Position numbers and translations under genes: made by a program. This document shows, piece after piece, positions 7,996 through 14,861 of a stretch of DNA of 36,452 bases. Below the pieces are notes generated by a model. The model saw only the letters and a list, made by a program, of their open reading frames with translations, made no database searches and had not been told where the DNA came from. The stretch's first letter is position 1. Each line of letters begins with the position of its first letter. Origin of the DNA: an uncultured Coriobacteriaceae bacterium (GTDB lineage: Bacteria; Actinomycetota; Coriobacteriia; Coriobacteriales; Coriobacteriaceae); contig CALUFC010000016.1 of assembly GCA_944319885.1 (NCBI GenBank), positions 1-36,452 on the forward strand. Direction: 5' to 3'.

Positions 7996-8963
7996 GCAAC
8001 CTCCTCCCCGCAGAAAAACCCGATGACCTCGTCATCGAAATCCTGAATCTCCTCGTGCGCGAATCCCGGATAGAACCGATGGTGCTTTGCGCACGAGAGC
8101 TCGTTGTAGACCGCCATCTGCGTGGGGGGCGGACACACATGATCGGCAAGCCCGGTACCGAAGAGCACCTCGGTGGCCTCTGGTATGCGATGCGCGAAGC
8201 TCACGGTGTCCACGTAGGCGAGCTTTCCAAACCACTCATCGAGGTGCTCTCCTCGGGGGTCGCGCCAATGCGAGAAATATCGAATCCCCTCATAGGCGAC
8301 TTCATCGGCCCCCAGCTCCCACACGAGCCGGTAGTCACTCAAAAACGGATAGAGCGCCGCCACGCGCGTTACCTGCGGGTTGAGCGCAGCAGTGGCAAGC
8401 GCCAAGCCGCCTCCCTGCGATGCGCCGTTCGCATACAGCCGCCCGGCATCGATGCCGGGCAGGTGGGAAACGATGCGCACCAGCATGCGAATGCTCTGGT
8501 GAAGACGGGTATAGTACAGGCCCTCTGCCGGCCCTTCCAGCCCCGCGATGATATGTCCCGAGACCGTGGGGCCGGCATAGCCGCCCGCATCGATGCTGGG
8601 GCCACCCTGTCCGGGGTTGTCGAGCGCGATGATGGCCATACCCATGCCGCAAAAGCTCAGATGCTCGAACCAGCTGCGGCTCGAACCGGGGTACCCGTGG
8701 AACTGCAGCACCGCCGGCACCGGCCCATCCATAACGGGCATATGCACCTTTGCGTGCAGCTCGGCTCCATCGATGCCCTTGAAATACAAGTCGTAGAACA
8801 CACAGCTGGGATATGCCGGCACGCGCGCCGGCTCCAGCCGGTACGAGAGCTCGGCAGCATCCGCCTCGGCCATCCGCGCATCCCAAAAGGCGTCGAAATC
8901 CGACGGCACGGGTGTTGAGCCATGGTAGTCGCCGTATGCGGCAATGAGCTCCTGTTCGGTCAT
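7992..8963 (-). CDS. CE7-family acetylesterase (acetyl xylan esterase / cephalosporin-C deacetylase fold)
   Basis: Likely removes O-acetyl groups from an imported sugar, here plausibly O-acetylated sialic acid, in the cytoplasm (no signal peptide). The 323-residue protein carries the CE7 signatures: the oxyanion region FHGYPGSS (88-95), NPGQGG (116-121), nucleophile Ser182 in GASQGG, Asp274 in GLADHVCPP and His303 in FAHEE. Spacing matches characterised CE7 enzymes of about 325 residues. As I recall, a CE7 gene also lies in the pneumococcal nan locus, which supports a sialate esterase role. It is followed with 4-bp overlap by its catalytically altered paralogue. Family is secure; substrate is inferred. 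Confidence 0.88.
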   Translation of the reverse strand: MTEQELIAAYGDYHGSTPVPSDFDAFWDARMAEADAAELSYRLEPARVPAYPSCVFYDLYFKGIDGAELHAKVHMPVMDGPVPAVLQFHGYPGSSRSWFEHLSFCGMGMAIIALDNPGQGGPSIDAGGYAGPTVSGHIIAGLEGPAEGLYYTRLHQSIRMLVRIVSHLPGIDAGRLYANGASQGGGLALATAALNPQVTRVAALYPFLSDYRLVWELGADEVAYEGIRYFSHWRDPRGEHLDEWFGKLAYVDTVSFAHRIPEATEVLFGTGLADHVCPPPTQMAVYNELSCAKHHRFYPGFAHEEIQDFDDEVIGFFCGEEVA

Positions 8964-8987
8964 GACCCTCCTTCCTACCAGAATGAA

Positions 8988-9021
8988 CGGCGCGCGTCCC
9001 GATGCTCAGGAGCGCGCGCCG
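8988..9021 (-). other. intercistronic hairpin between transporter and esterase genes
   Basis: A perfect 9-bp GC stem (8988-8996 with 9013-9021) closes a 16-base loop, extendable by three pairs past a one-base bulge. It begins 17 bases after the ATPase stop and has no T run on the minus strand. Probably a 3' stabiliser or processing site separating the transporter and enzyme halves of the operon. Confidence 0.45.
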
Positions 9022-9037
9022 CCGTAATGCTGTGTGG

Positions 9038-9862
9038 CTACCGCCCTAGCTTGGGATGGAGCAGCGAAGGCGCTGCCCCGAGCAGGAGCTTGGTGTATGC
9101 ATCCTGCGGGTTCTCAAAGATCTGCTTCGCCGGACCCTCCTCCATGATCTGACCGTGGTTCATGACCACGATGCGATCGGAGATATAGCGCTCTGTCTGG
9201 ATGTCATGGCTGATGAAGACCATGGCGAGACCGAGCTCCTTCTTGAGATCTGTCAGCAGGTTCAAGATCTGGGCGCGCACCGACACGTCGAGTGCCGAGG
9301 TAGGCTCGTCGGCGATGATAACATCGGGGTTGAGCGACAGGGCGCGCGCGATGGCGACGCGCTGGCGCTGGCCGCCGGAAAGCTGGCCAGGCAGGGCGTA
9401 CATGGCCGAGGTCGGCAGGCCCACGAGGCCGATGAGCTCGCTCACACGGGCCTCGCGCTCGTCTTCGGTGCCCACCTTGTGCACGATCAACGGGTCGAGC
9501 AGCTGATCATGGACCGTCATGCGCGGGTTGAGCGCCGTGGCAGGGTTCTGGAACACCACGGACACCACGCGGCCCATCTTCTTGCGAAGCTCGGCGGTGC
9601 GCTTGGTGACGTCCTCGCCCTTGAAGTAGACATGCCCGCTCGTAGGCGACTGAAGACCGCACATGACGTTGGCGGTTGTGGACTTGCCGCAGCCGGATTC
9701 GCCCACGATACCAATGGTCTCACCCGGCATGAGCTTGAGCGTGAGGCCGTTCACAGCGGTCACGATGTTGGGATGCAGCAGCGAGCCCGTACGGGTCTTG
9801 AACTTCACCGAGATGTTATCAAGGAAGATGATGGGCGTCTGCTCGGAGGTCTTCTCTGCCAT
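9038..9862 (-). CDS. Opp/Dpp-type ABC transporter ATP-binding protein
   Basis: One of two ATPase modules powering the importer of this cluster at the inner face of the membrane. The 274-residue protein has Walker A GESGCGKS (54-61), Q-loop VFQNP, signature LSGGQRQRV (161-169), Walker B VIIADEP and an H-loop His in FISHD, plus the C-terminal extension typical of OppF/DppF. Its ATG abuts the stop of the fused permease-ATPase (TAGATG), so expression is coupled. The family normally serves peptides, but Opp-type sialic-acid importers (SatABCD type) are known, and the neighbours favour that cargo. Confidence 0.93.
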   Translation of the reverse strand: MAEKTSEQTPIIFLDNISVKFKTRTGSLLHPNIVTAVNGLTLKLMPGETIGIVGESGCGKSTTANVMCGLQSPTSGHVYFKGEDVTKRTAELRKKMGRVVSVVFQNPATALNPRMTVHDQLLDPLIVHKVGTEDEREARVSELIGLVGLPTSAMYALPGQLSGGQRQRVAIARALSLNPDVIIADEPTSALDVSVRAQILNLLTDLKKELGLAMVFISHDIQTERYISDRIVVMNHGQIMEEGPAKQIFENPQDAYTKLLLGAAPSLLHPKLGR

Positions 9863-11884
9863 CTACCTCACCTCCACACGGGAAACGAGACCGTTCTTGG
9901 CGAGCTCCTCGTCAGGAATCTCCGCAACGAAGTGATGGTCGGCGCCGGGAACGGGCTTCAGGATGGGATGGACATCGAGGCCAACCGTGGGATGGCTCGA
10001 ACGCGGGGCGAAGCGATCGCCCTTGGGGAAGTCTGCCGGGCTCGGCACGGAGCCGGGAACCTGATGGAGACGGCTGCCGTCGTGTGCCTCGATGGAGAGC
10101 ACAGAGCCGAGCAGGCCCTGCGTGTACTCGTGGATCGGGTTGGTGAGCAGCTCCTTGGTGGGAGCGGACTCCACAACCTGGCCGGCGTACATAACGGTGA
10201 TCTCGGAGGCAACCTCTGCCACGAGGGCAAGGTCATGCGACACGAAGATCATGGCGAAGCCGAGCTGCTTCTGGAGGTCGTTCAACAGCTTGATGACCTG
10301 CTTCTGAACGGTCACGTCGAGCGCCGTGGTGGGCTCGTCGCAGATGACGAGCGACGGGTTGCGCGTGAGCGCCATAGCGATGATGACGCGCTGGCACTGG
10401 CCGCCGGAGAGCTCATGCGGATAGCTCTCGAGCGTGCGCTTGGGATCGAGGCCCACGAGCTCGAGCAGGTCCTCGGCGCTGCGGGTACCACCGCGGCTGG
10501 TAAGCTGCTTCATCTGCGCGGAGATGAGCATCGAGGGGTTGAGCGCAGACAGCGAGTCCTGATACACCATCGCGATCTCGTGGCCGAGCAGCTTGCGATG
10601 CTCTTCCTTGGTGAGCTTGAGCAGGTCCTTGCCCTTGTAGAGCACCTCGCCGGAAATCCGGGCGGTGTCGGGCAGCAGGTTCATGATGGTCTTCGTGGTG
10701 ATGGACTTACCGCAGCCGGACTCGCCCACGAGCGCCATGCACTGGCCGGGACGCACGTCGAAGGAAACGTTGTCGACCACGTTGACATCACCATGGCGCG
10801 GGAAGCCAATGGAGAGGTTCTTAACCTGCAGGAGCGGTTCGACCGAGTAATCGGGGATGCGCCGGTCGGTGCGGGCAAGCTCCACCTTGCGCAGGGCACC
10901 GAGACGACGGGACAGGGACTCCGCCTGCTCTTTGTAGGCGCGCACCGGATCGGCGACCAGCAGGTCGGCCTCGCGGCGGCTCTCGGCGTTGTCGTTCTTC
11001 ACGGGCGCGGAGGGAGCAGCGGCCATGGCGTCGGTGAGACCCTCGGAGAGGATGTTGAGCGCCAGGCACGTGATCATGATGGCGAGACCCGGGAAGAGCG
11101 CCTGCCACCAACGACCGGCGAGCACGCCGGCGCGGGCGTCGGCGAGAATGTTACCCCACGTCGGCGTGGGCTCGGTGATGCCGGCGCCGATGAAGGTGAG
11201 GGACGCCTCGAAGATGATCGCGTCGGCGACGAGCGTCACGGTGAACACCATGATGGGCGCGATGCAGTTGCGAAGCACGTGCTTCATAAGAATCCACGGA
11301 GCGCGAGCACCGGACACGATCACGGCGCGAACATAGTCCTCACCGTACTCAGACACGATGTTGGCGCGCACGATACGGGCGATCTGCGGCGTGTACATGA
11401 AGCCGATCGAGAAGATGATGGCGGGCACGTTGTTGCCCAGCACCATGACGAGCACGGCAGCGAGCGCGATGCCCGGGATGGACATGACGATGTCCAGCAC
11501 GCGCATGATGACCTCGGAGATCGCCTTGCGCGACACCGCCGCGAGAGCGCCGATGATCGAGCCGAACACGAGCGCGAACAGCGTGGCACCGAAGCCGATC
11601 ACGAGCGAGTACTGGCCGCCGTAGAACATACGCGACAAGATGTCGCGGCCCTTGTCGTCGGTACCGAAGATGAACTCGGCGCTCGGCGCCTGGCGCGCCG
11701 TGAAGATCTCGAGGGGGTCATGCGGAGCGATCACGGGCGCCAAGATGGCGAGCAACGCGACGGCGATGAGCAGCACCAGCGAGATCTTGCCGGAAAGCTG
11801 CATGTTCTTGAGGCCGCTGAACCGTGCGCCCTTGGCTGCAGCCTGCTCGAGTTTGGCAGTCTGCTTCTCACGAACTTTAACCAT
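9863..11884 (-). CDS. fused Opp/Dpp-type permease and ATP-binding protein
   Basis: A 673-residue fusion of a DppC-like permease and a DppD-like ATPase. Residues 1-290 hold the N-terminal cytoplasmic segment, a first membrane helix near 34-53, the substrate-path motif FGTDDKGRD (73-81), further helices and the EAA coupling loop near 177-206. A charged linker spans roughly 290-350. Residues 350-600 form the ATPase, with Walker A GESGCGKS (387-394), signature LSGGQ (492-496, followed by Cys where Arg is usual) and Walker B VICDEP (513-518). A Pro-rich OppD-type tail follows. The reading frame is continuous with no sign of error, and such fusions are known among actinobacterial peptide-type transporters. 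It starts 3 bases after the upstream permease gene. Confidence 0.92.
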   Translation of the reverse strand: MVKVREKQTAKLEQAAAKGARFSGLKNMQLSGKISLVLLIAVALLAILAPVIAPHDPLEIFTARQAPSAEFIFGTDDKGRDILSRMFYGGQYSLVIGFGATLFALVFGSIIGALAAVSRKAISEVIMRVLDIVMSIPGIALAAVLVMVLGNNVPAIIFSIGFMYTPQIARIVRANIVSEYGEDYVRAVIVSGARAPWILMKHVLRNCIAPIMVFTVTLVADAIIFEASLTFIGAGITEPTPTWGNILADARAGVLAGRWWQALFPGLAIMITCLALNILSEGLTDAMAAAPSAPVKNDNAESRREADLLVADPVRAYKEQAESLSRRLGALRKVELARTDRRIPDYSVEPLLQVKNLSIGFPRHGDVNVVDNVSFDVRPGQCMALVGESGCGKSITTKTIMNLLPDTARISGEVLYKGKDLLKLTKEEHRKLLGHEIAMVYQDSLSALNPSMLISAQMKQLTSRGGTRSAEDLLELVGLDPKRTLESYPHELSGGQCQRVIIAMALTRNPSLVICDEPTTALDVTVQKQVIKLLNDLQKQLGFAMIFVSHDLALVAEVASEITVMYAGQVVESAPTKELLTNPIHEYTQGLLGSVLSIEAHDGSRLHQVPGSVPSPADFPKGDRFAPRSSHPTVGLDVHPILKPVPGADHHFVAEIPDEELAKNGLVSRVEVR

Positions 11885-11887
11885 GGC

Positions 11888-12847
11888 CTACACCGTCCTA
11901 ATGCGCGGATTGATGAGCAGATACAGCATATCGACCACGATATTGATGATCACGAACGCGAGCGCGACCACGATGACGACGCCCATGACGAGGAAGGTCT
12001 CGCCACCGGTGATGCCCTCTTGGATCGCGGTGCCCATACCGGGCAGGTTGAAGATGACCTCGATGACCACGGCGCCACCCATGAGGTAGCCGATCTTCAA
12101 GCCGAGCGTGGTGACCGGGGTGATGAGCGCGTTGCGAAGCACGTTCTTGGCGATGACGACGCGCTCGGGCAGGCCGCCGCCGCGGGCCGTGACCACGTAA
12201 TCCTTATCGAGCTCCTCGACCATGGCGGTACGCACGATACGCGTCATCTGGCCGGAAAGCGGGAACGCCATAGCGACCGCGGGCATGATCATGCGCGCGA
12301 TGTAGCCGGCGGGGTTCACAAAGAAGTTGGGCAGCGGACCGGAAGCCGGAAGCAGCCCGAGCATGGATGAGAACAGGAGGATGAGCAGGACCGCGAACCA
12401 AAACGATGGCGTCGCGATACCCGCAATGGAGTAGACACGTATGATTTGATCGGGAAGCCGATCACGATAGAGCGCCGATATCACGCCCAAGATGAACGAG
12501 ATAACTGCACCGATGATAAGTCCCATGAACGTAAGCTGCATGGTGACGGGCAGCGCCTTGCCGATGCGCTCGGCAACCGATGCGCGCGAAGCGCCATAGG
12601 TGCCCAGATCGCCCTGGAAGAGACCGGCGATGTAGTCGACATAGCGCGTTGGCAGCGGATCGTTGAGACCGTGCTCGTCCATGTACTGCTCCACGGCCTC
12701 CTGGCTCGCGCTCTCGCCGAGCGCGTTGCGTGCCGGGATGCTGGGATCCGTGAACGACATGAGGATGAACACGAGCAAGGTGACACCCAGCGCCATAATC
12801 GGAAGCGCGATGATGCGCCTGCCGATAAGCCTTAGCATGTTATTCAA
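11888..12847 (-). CDS. Opp/Dpp-type ABC transporter permease (DppB-like)
   Basis: Membrane subunit pairing with the permease half of the fusion to form the importer channel. The 319-residue protein has an N-terminal helix (about 12-31), the family PLPTRYVDYIAGLFQGDLG region, four to five later helices and the EAA loop ARGGGLPERVVIAKNVLRN. A TTG at 12845-12847 is chosen as the start because GGAG lies 6 bases upstream; the ATG three codons later (12838) would be 15 bases away. The ends are otherwise typical of the family. Confidence 0.92.
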   Translation of the reverse strand: MNNMLRLIGRRIIALPIMALGVTLLVFILMSFTDPSIPARNALGESASQEAVEQYMDEHGLNDPLPTRYVDYIAGLFQGDLGTYGASRASVAERIGKALPVTMQLTFMGLIIGAVISFILGVISALYRDRLPDQIIRVYSIAGIATPSFWFAVLLILLFSSMLGLLPASGPLPNFFVNPAGYIARMIMPAVAMAFPLSGQMTRIVRTAMVEELDKDYVVTARGGGLPERVVIAKNVLRNALITPVTTLGLKIGYLMGGAVVIEVIFNLPGMGTAIQEGITGGETFLVMGVVIVVALAFVIINIVVDMLYLLINPRIRTV

Positions 12848-12888
12848 AGCCCTCTCCTTTCCCTTGCCTTGTCTGCCTCGATGTACTC

Positions 12889-12922
12889 GGAGGCCCGAGC
12901 GACCACAGTCACCCGGGCCTCC
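12889..12922 (-). other. intercistronic hairpin between binding protein and permease genes
   Basis: A perfect 9-bp stem (12889-12897 with 12914-12922) with a 16-base loop lies in the 115-base gap after the binding-protein gene, without a T run. Such elements commonly keep the binding-protein message more abundant than that of the membrane subunits; here the role is inferred. Confidence 0.5.
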
Positions 12923-12962
12923 TTGCTATCGACGATGTGGATGGCTATCGAGCCGGCCCTGC

Positions 12963-14582
12963 TTACGCCTGGACCGTCGCGACGTCGATGAACGACATGC
13001 CGGTGGTGCCGATACCGGAGAAGCCGTCCAGCGAGACGCCCTCGCCGTTGGGGTTGTCGCTCCAGGAAGCGGTCGCGGTCTGAGCCTGGAGGACCGGGTA
13101 CAGCACGCACTGCTCGGCGAGCAGGTCGAAGCACTGGTTCCAGGTCTCCTGCTGCTCGTCGCCGGACTGGCCGAGCGCGGTCTGCATGAGCTGCTGCAGC
13201 TGCTGCCACTCTGCGGACCCCTTCCACGGGCAACGGGTCTGCATCCAGACGGAGTCACCGTACCACCAGTTCATGAGGAGGTCGGGGTCGGCGCCGAAGC
13301 AGGACGGATCGCCCGGGGCGAGGAGCAGGTCGTAGGTGTTCGCGCCCGCATCGATGTAGGCGTAGGTGGCCTGCGAGGTCTGCTCGTTGATCTTGACGGT
13401 GAAGCCAATGGCAGCGAGGTCCTGCTCGACCTGCGTCGCCATGGCGACAACCTGCTCGTTATCGGTTACGCACAGCTCAATCTCGCCCAGGGACGCCGGA
13501 TCGACGCCGGCCTCCTCGAGCAGGCTCTTCGCCTTGTCGGGATCGTAGGTGTACACCGTGGAAGCCTCGTGATAGTTCGCGAAACTCTCGGGCAGGTAGG
13601 ACGTCGGGGCAACGGCCATGCCGGCGAACGCGTTGGAGATCATCTGATCGTAGTTGAGCGCGTACATGACGGCCTGGCGAACCTTGACGTTGTCCCACGG
13701 CGCCTTGGCGATGTCGAACATCATGAAGCGCGTGGCGAAGCCATCGACGACGTCGACCTTGCAGCCGGCGGACTCGAGCTGATCGACGGCGTCGGCCGTG
13801 ACCATCTCCATGGCGAGCGTGGTGCCCTCCTGCTGGGCGGTCACGCGAGCGGTGGCGTCGACGAGGATGTCATAGTGGAGCTTGGAGTCCTTGGCGGGAT
13901 GCTCGCCGTTGTAGTTCTCGTTCGGGCTCATCTCGACGACGGACTCGCTGATCTCGTCGTACTTCCAGGGGCCGGAGCCGATGGGCATGGCGGTCATGGC
14001 GTCGGCATCGGAGGAAGCCGGAACCACGCGGACGATGGCCAGGCGCTCCTTGAGCAACGAGAAGTTGGGGATCGTGGTCTTGATGGTGAGGGTGGTGTCG
14101 TCCTTCTTCTCGATGGAGGCGATGGGCGCGAGCATCGGGATGTAGATGTTGCCCTCGGCGTTTGCGCGGTTGTAGGACTCGATGACGTCCTCGGGGGTCA
14201 CGGGGTTGCCGTCGGAGAAGGCGGCGCCCTCACGCAGGGTCACCTCGTAAGTGGTCTCGTCGATCTGGGTGGGATCGCCGGTGGCGAGCTCGGGGAAGGT
14301 GGTGTAGTCGTGATAATCGATGCCGTAGAGGCCCTCGACCACGTGCCAGTTGGTGCCCAGCGAGAGCGCGGAGCTCGTCGTGGCGGGGTTGAAGTTGGTG
14401 GCAGCGTAGGCAGAGCCGGCAGTGATGGTGCCGCCGCCCGTCTCGCCACCAGCGGCGCCGCTACCGGCCGGAGCGGAGTCTCCGCCGCAGCCCGCGAGAC
14501 CGAGACCTGCGACCGCAGCGGCACCACCTGCGACACCCAGGAAGGTCCTACGGGACAGATCTTTGTTCAATAGCTTACGCAT
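12963..14582 (-). CDS. extracellular solute-binding lipoprotein, family 5 (Opp/Dpp type)
   Basis: Captures the transported solute outside the membrane. The 539-residue precursor starts MRKLLNKDLS, followed by a Tat-like RRTFLG and a lipobox LAGC, so it is predicted to be exported folded and lipid-anchored at the Cys. A Gly/Ala/Ser-rich tether follows, then a family-5 binding fold (GLYGID, DGNPVTPEDVIES, GSGPWKY, VRQAVMYALNYDQM, PDKAKSLLEEAG). The ATG at 14580-14582 has GGAG 6 bases upstream; an earlier in-frame TTG overlaps that site. It is promoter-proximal in the operon. Family 5 proteins bind peptides, nickel, haem or sugars including sialic acid; the cargo is inferred from neighbours. Confidence 0.93.
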   Translation of the reverse strand: MRKLLNKDLSRRTFLGVAGGAAAVAGLGLAGCGGDSAPAGSGAAGGETGGGTITAGSAYAATNFNPATTSSALSLGTNWHVVEGLYGIDYHDYTTFPELATGDPTQIDETTYEVTLREGAAFSDGNPVTPEDVIESYNRANAEGNIYIPMLAPIASIEKKDDTTLTIKTTIPNFSLLKERLAIVRVVPASSDADAMTAMPIGSGPWKYDEISESVVEMSPNENYNGEHPAKDSKLHYDILVDATARVTAQQEGTTLAMEMVTADAVDQLESAGCKVDVVDGFATRFMMFDIAKAPWDNVKVRQAVMYALNYDQMISNAFAGMAVAPTSYLPESFANYHEASTVYTYDPDKAKSLLEEAGVDPASLGEIELCVTDNEQVVAMATQVEQDLAAIGFTVKINEQTSQATYAYIDAGANTYDLLLAPGDPSCFGADPDLLMNWWYGDSVWMQTRCPWKGSAEWQQLQQLMQTALGQSGDEQQETWNQCFDLLAEQCVLYPVLQAQTATASWSDNPNGEGVSLDGFSGIGTTGMSFIDVATVQA

Positions 14583-14673
14583 AGGTCTCTCCAATCACTG
14601 TAGTATGCACCCCACCATGCGTTTTGAGAGGCGCATATATGGACACGTTTATCATCGCGTATTTCGAGATTGT

Positions 14674-14693
14674 TTCGCCGAGTTCTCGGCGAA
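14674..14693. promoter_or_regulatory. 20-bp palindrome upstream of the sialic-acid operon
   Basis: Arms TTCGCCGAG (14674-14682) and CTCGGCGAA (14685-14693) are perfectly inverted around two bases. It lies about 90 bases before the binding-protein start, downstream of the proposed -10, so it could be a repressor site or a leader hairpin. No protein match can be named. Confidence 0.45.
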
Positions 14694-14712
14694 CGGGCCA
14701 CGCGCCGCGCGG

Positions 14713-14729
14713 GCGGTATTTACTACCGC
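14713..14729. promoter_or_regulatory. inverted repeat over the putative -10 of the sialic-acid operon
   Basis: GCGGTA and TACCGC (14713-14718 and 14724-14729) are inverted around five bases and cover the possible -10 TAGTAA. This is the expected position for a repressor operator. Assignment is by position and symmetry only. Confidence 0.4.
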
Positions 14730-14749
14730 TCGGGGGTTAGATTTGACAA
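14720..14749 (-). promoter_or_regulatory. possible promoter of the sialic-acid operon
   Basis: On the minus strand TTGTCA (14744-14749) and TAGTAA (14720-14725) are separated by 18 bases, matching -35 well and -10 poorly. A start about 14713 would leave a leader of about 130 bases. A weak -10 is what a regulated, activator-dependent promoter often shows. Confidence 0.35.
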
Positions 14750-14783
14750 CAACTCCCTTCGGTGGTACTGGTGATATCAACCA

Positions 14784-14839
14784 TACCAATTGGTACGTTC
14801 CTCACGGTACCATATGCACCATTCTTAGCCAATATGCAC
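14784..14839. promoter_or_regulatory. upstream operator-like repeats of the sialic-acid operon
   Basis: TACCAATTGGTA (14784-14795) is a perfect 12-bp palindrome. ATATGCAC occurs at 14812-14819 and again at 14832-14839, exactly 20 bp apart, with a third partial copy at 14604-14610. GGTAC recurs at 14764, 14792 and 14806. The density of symmetric and phased sites suggests binding by a regulator encoded elsewhere; a GntR-type NanR is one candidate but the match is not specific. Confidence 0.4.
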
Positions 14840-14861
14840 GTATTTCTGTATGGTTACGAAC

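Noticed and set aside
9056-12370. A 1104-codon open frame on the plus strand opposite the transporter genes
   Set aside because: It mirrors three clear ABC-transporter genes, is His/Asp/Arg-rich and low in complexity, and has no family motif; long antisense frames are expected in such GC-rich DNA.
14743-14771. Plus-strand TTGACA with TACTGG 17 bases on
   Set aside because: The -10 is poor and it would only transcribe antisense into uvrC.
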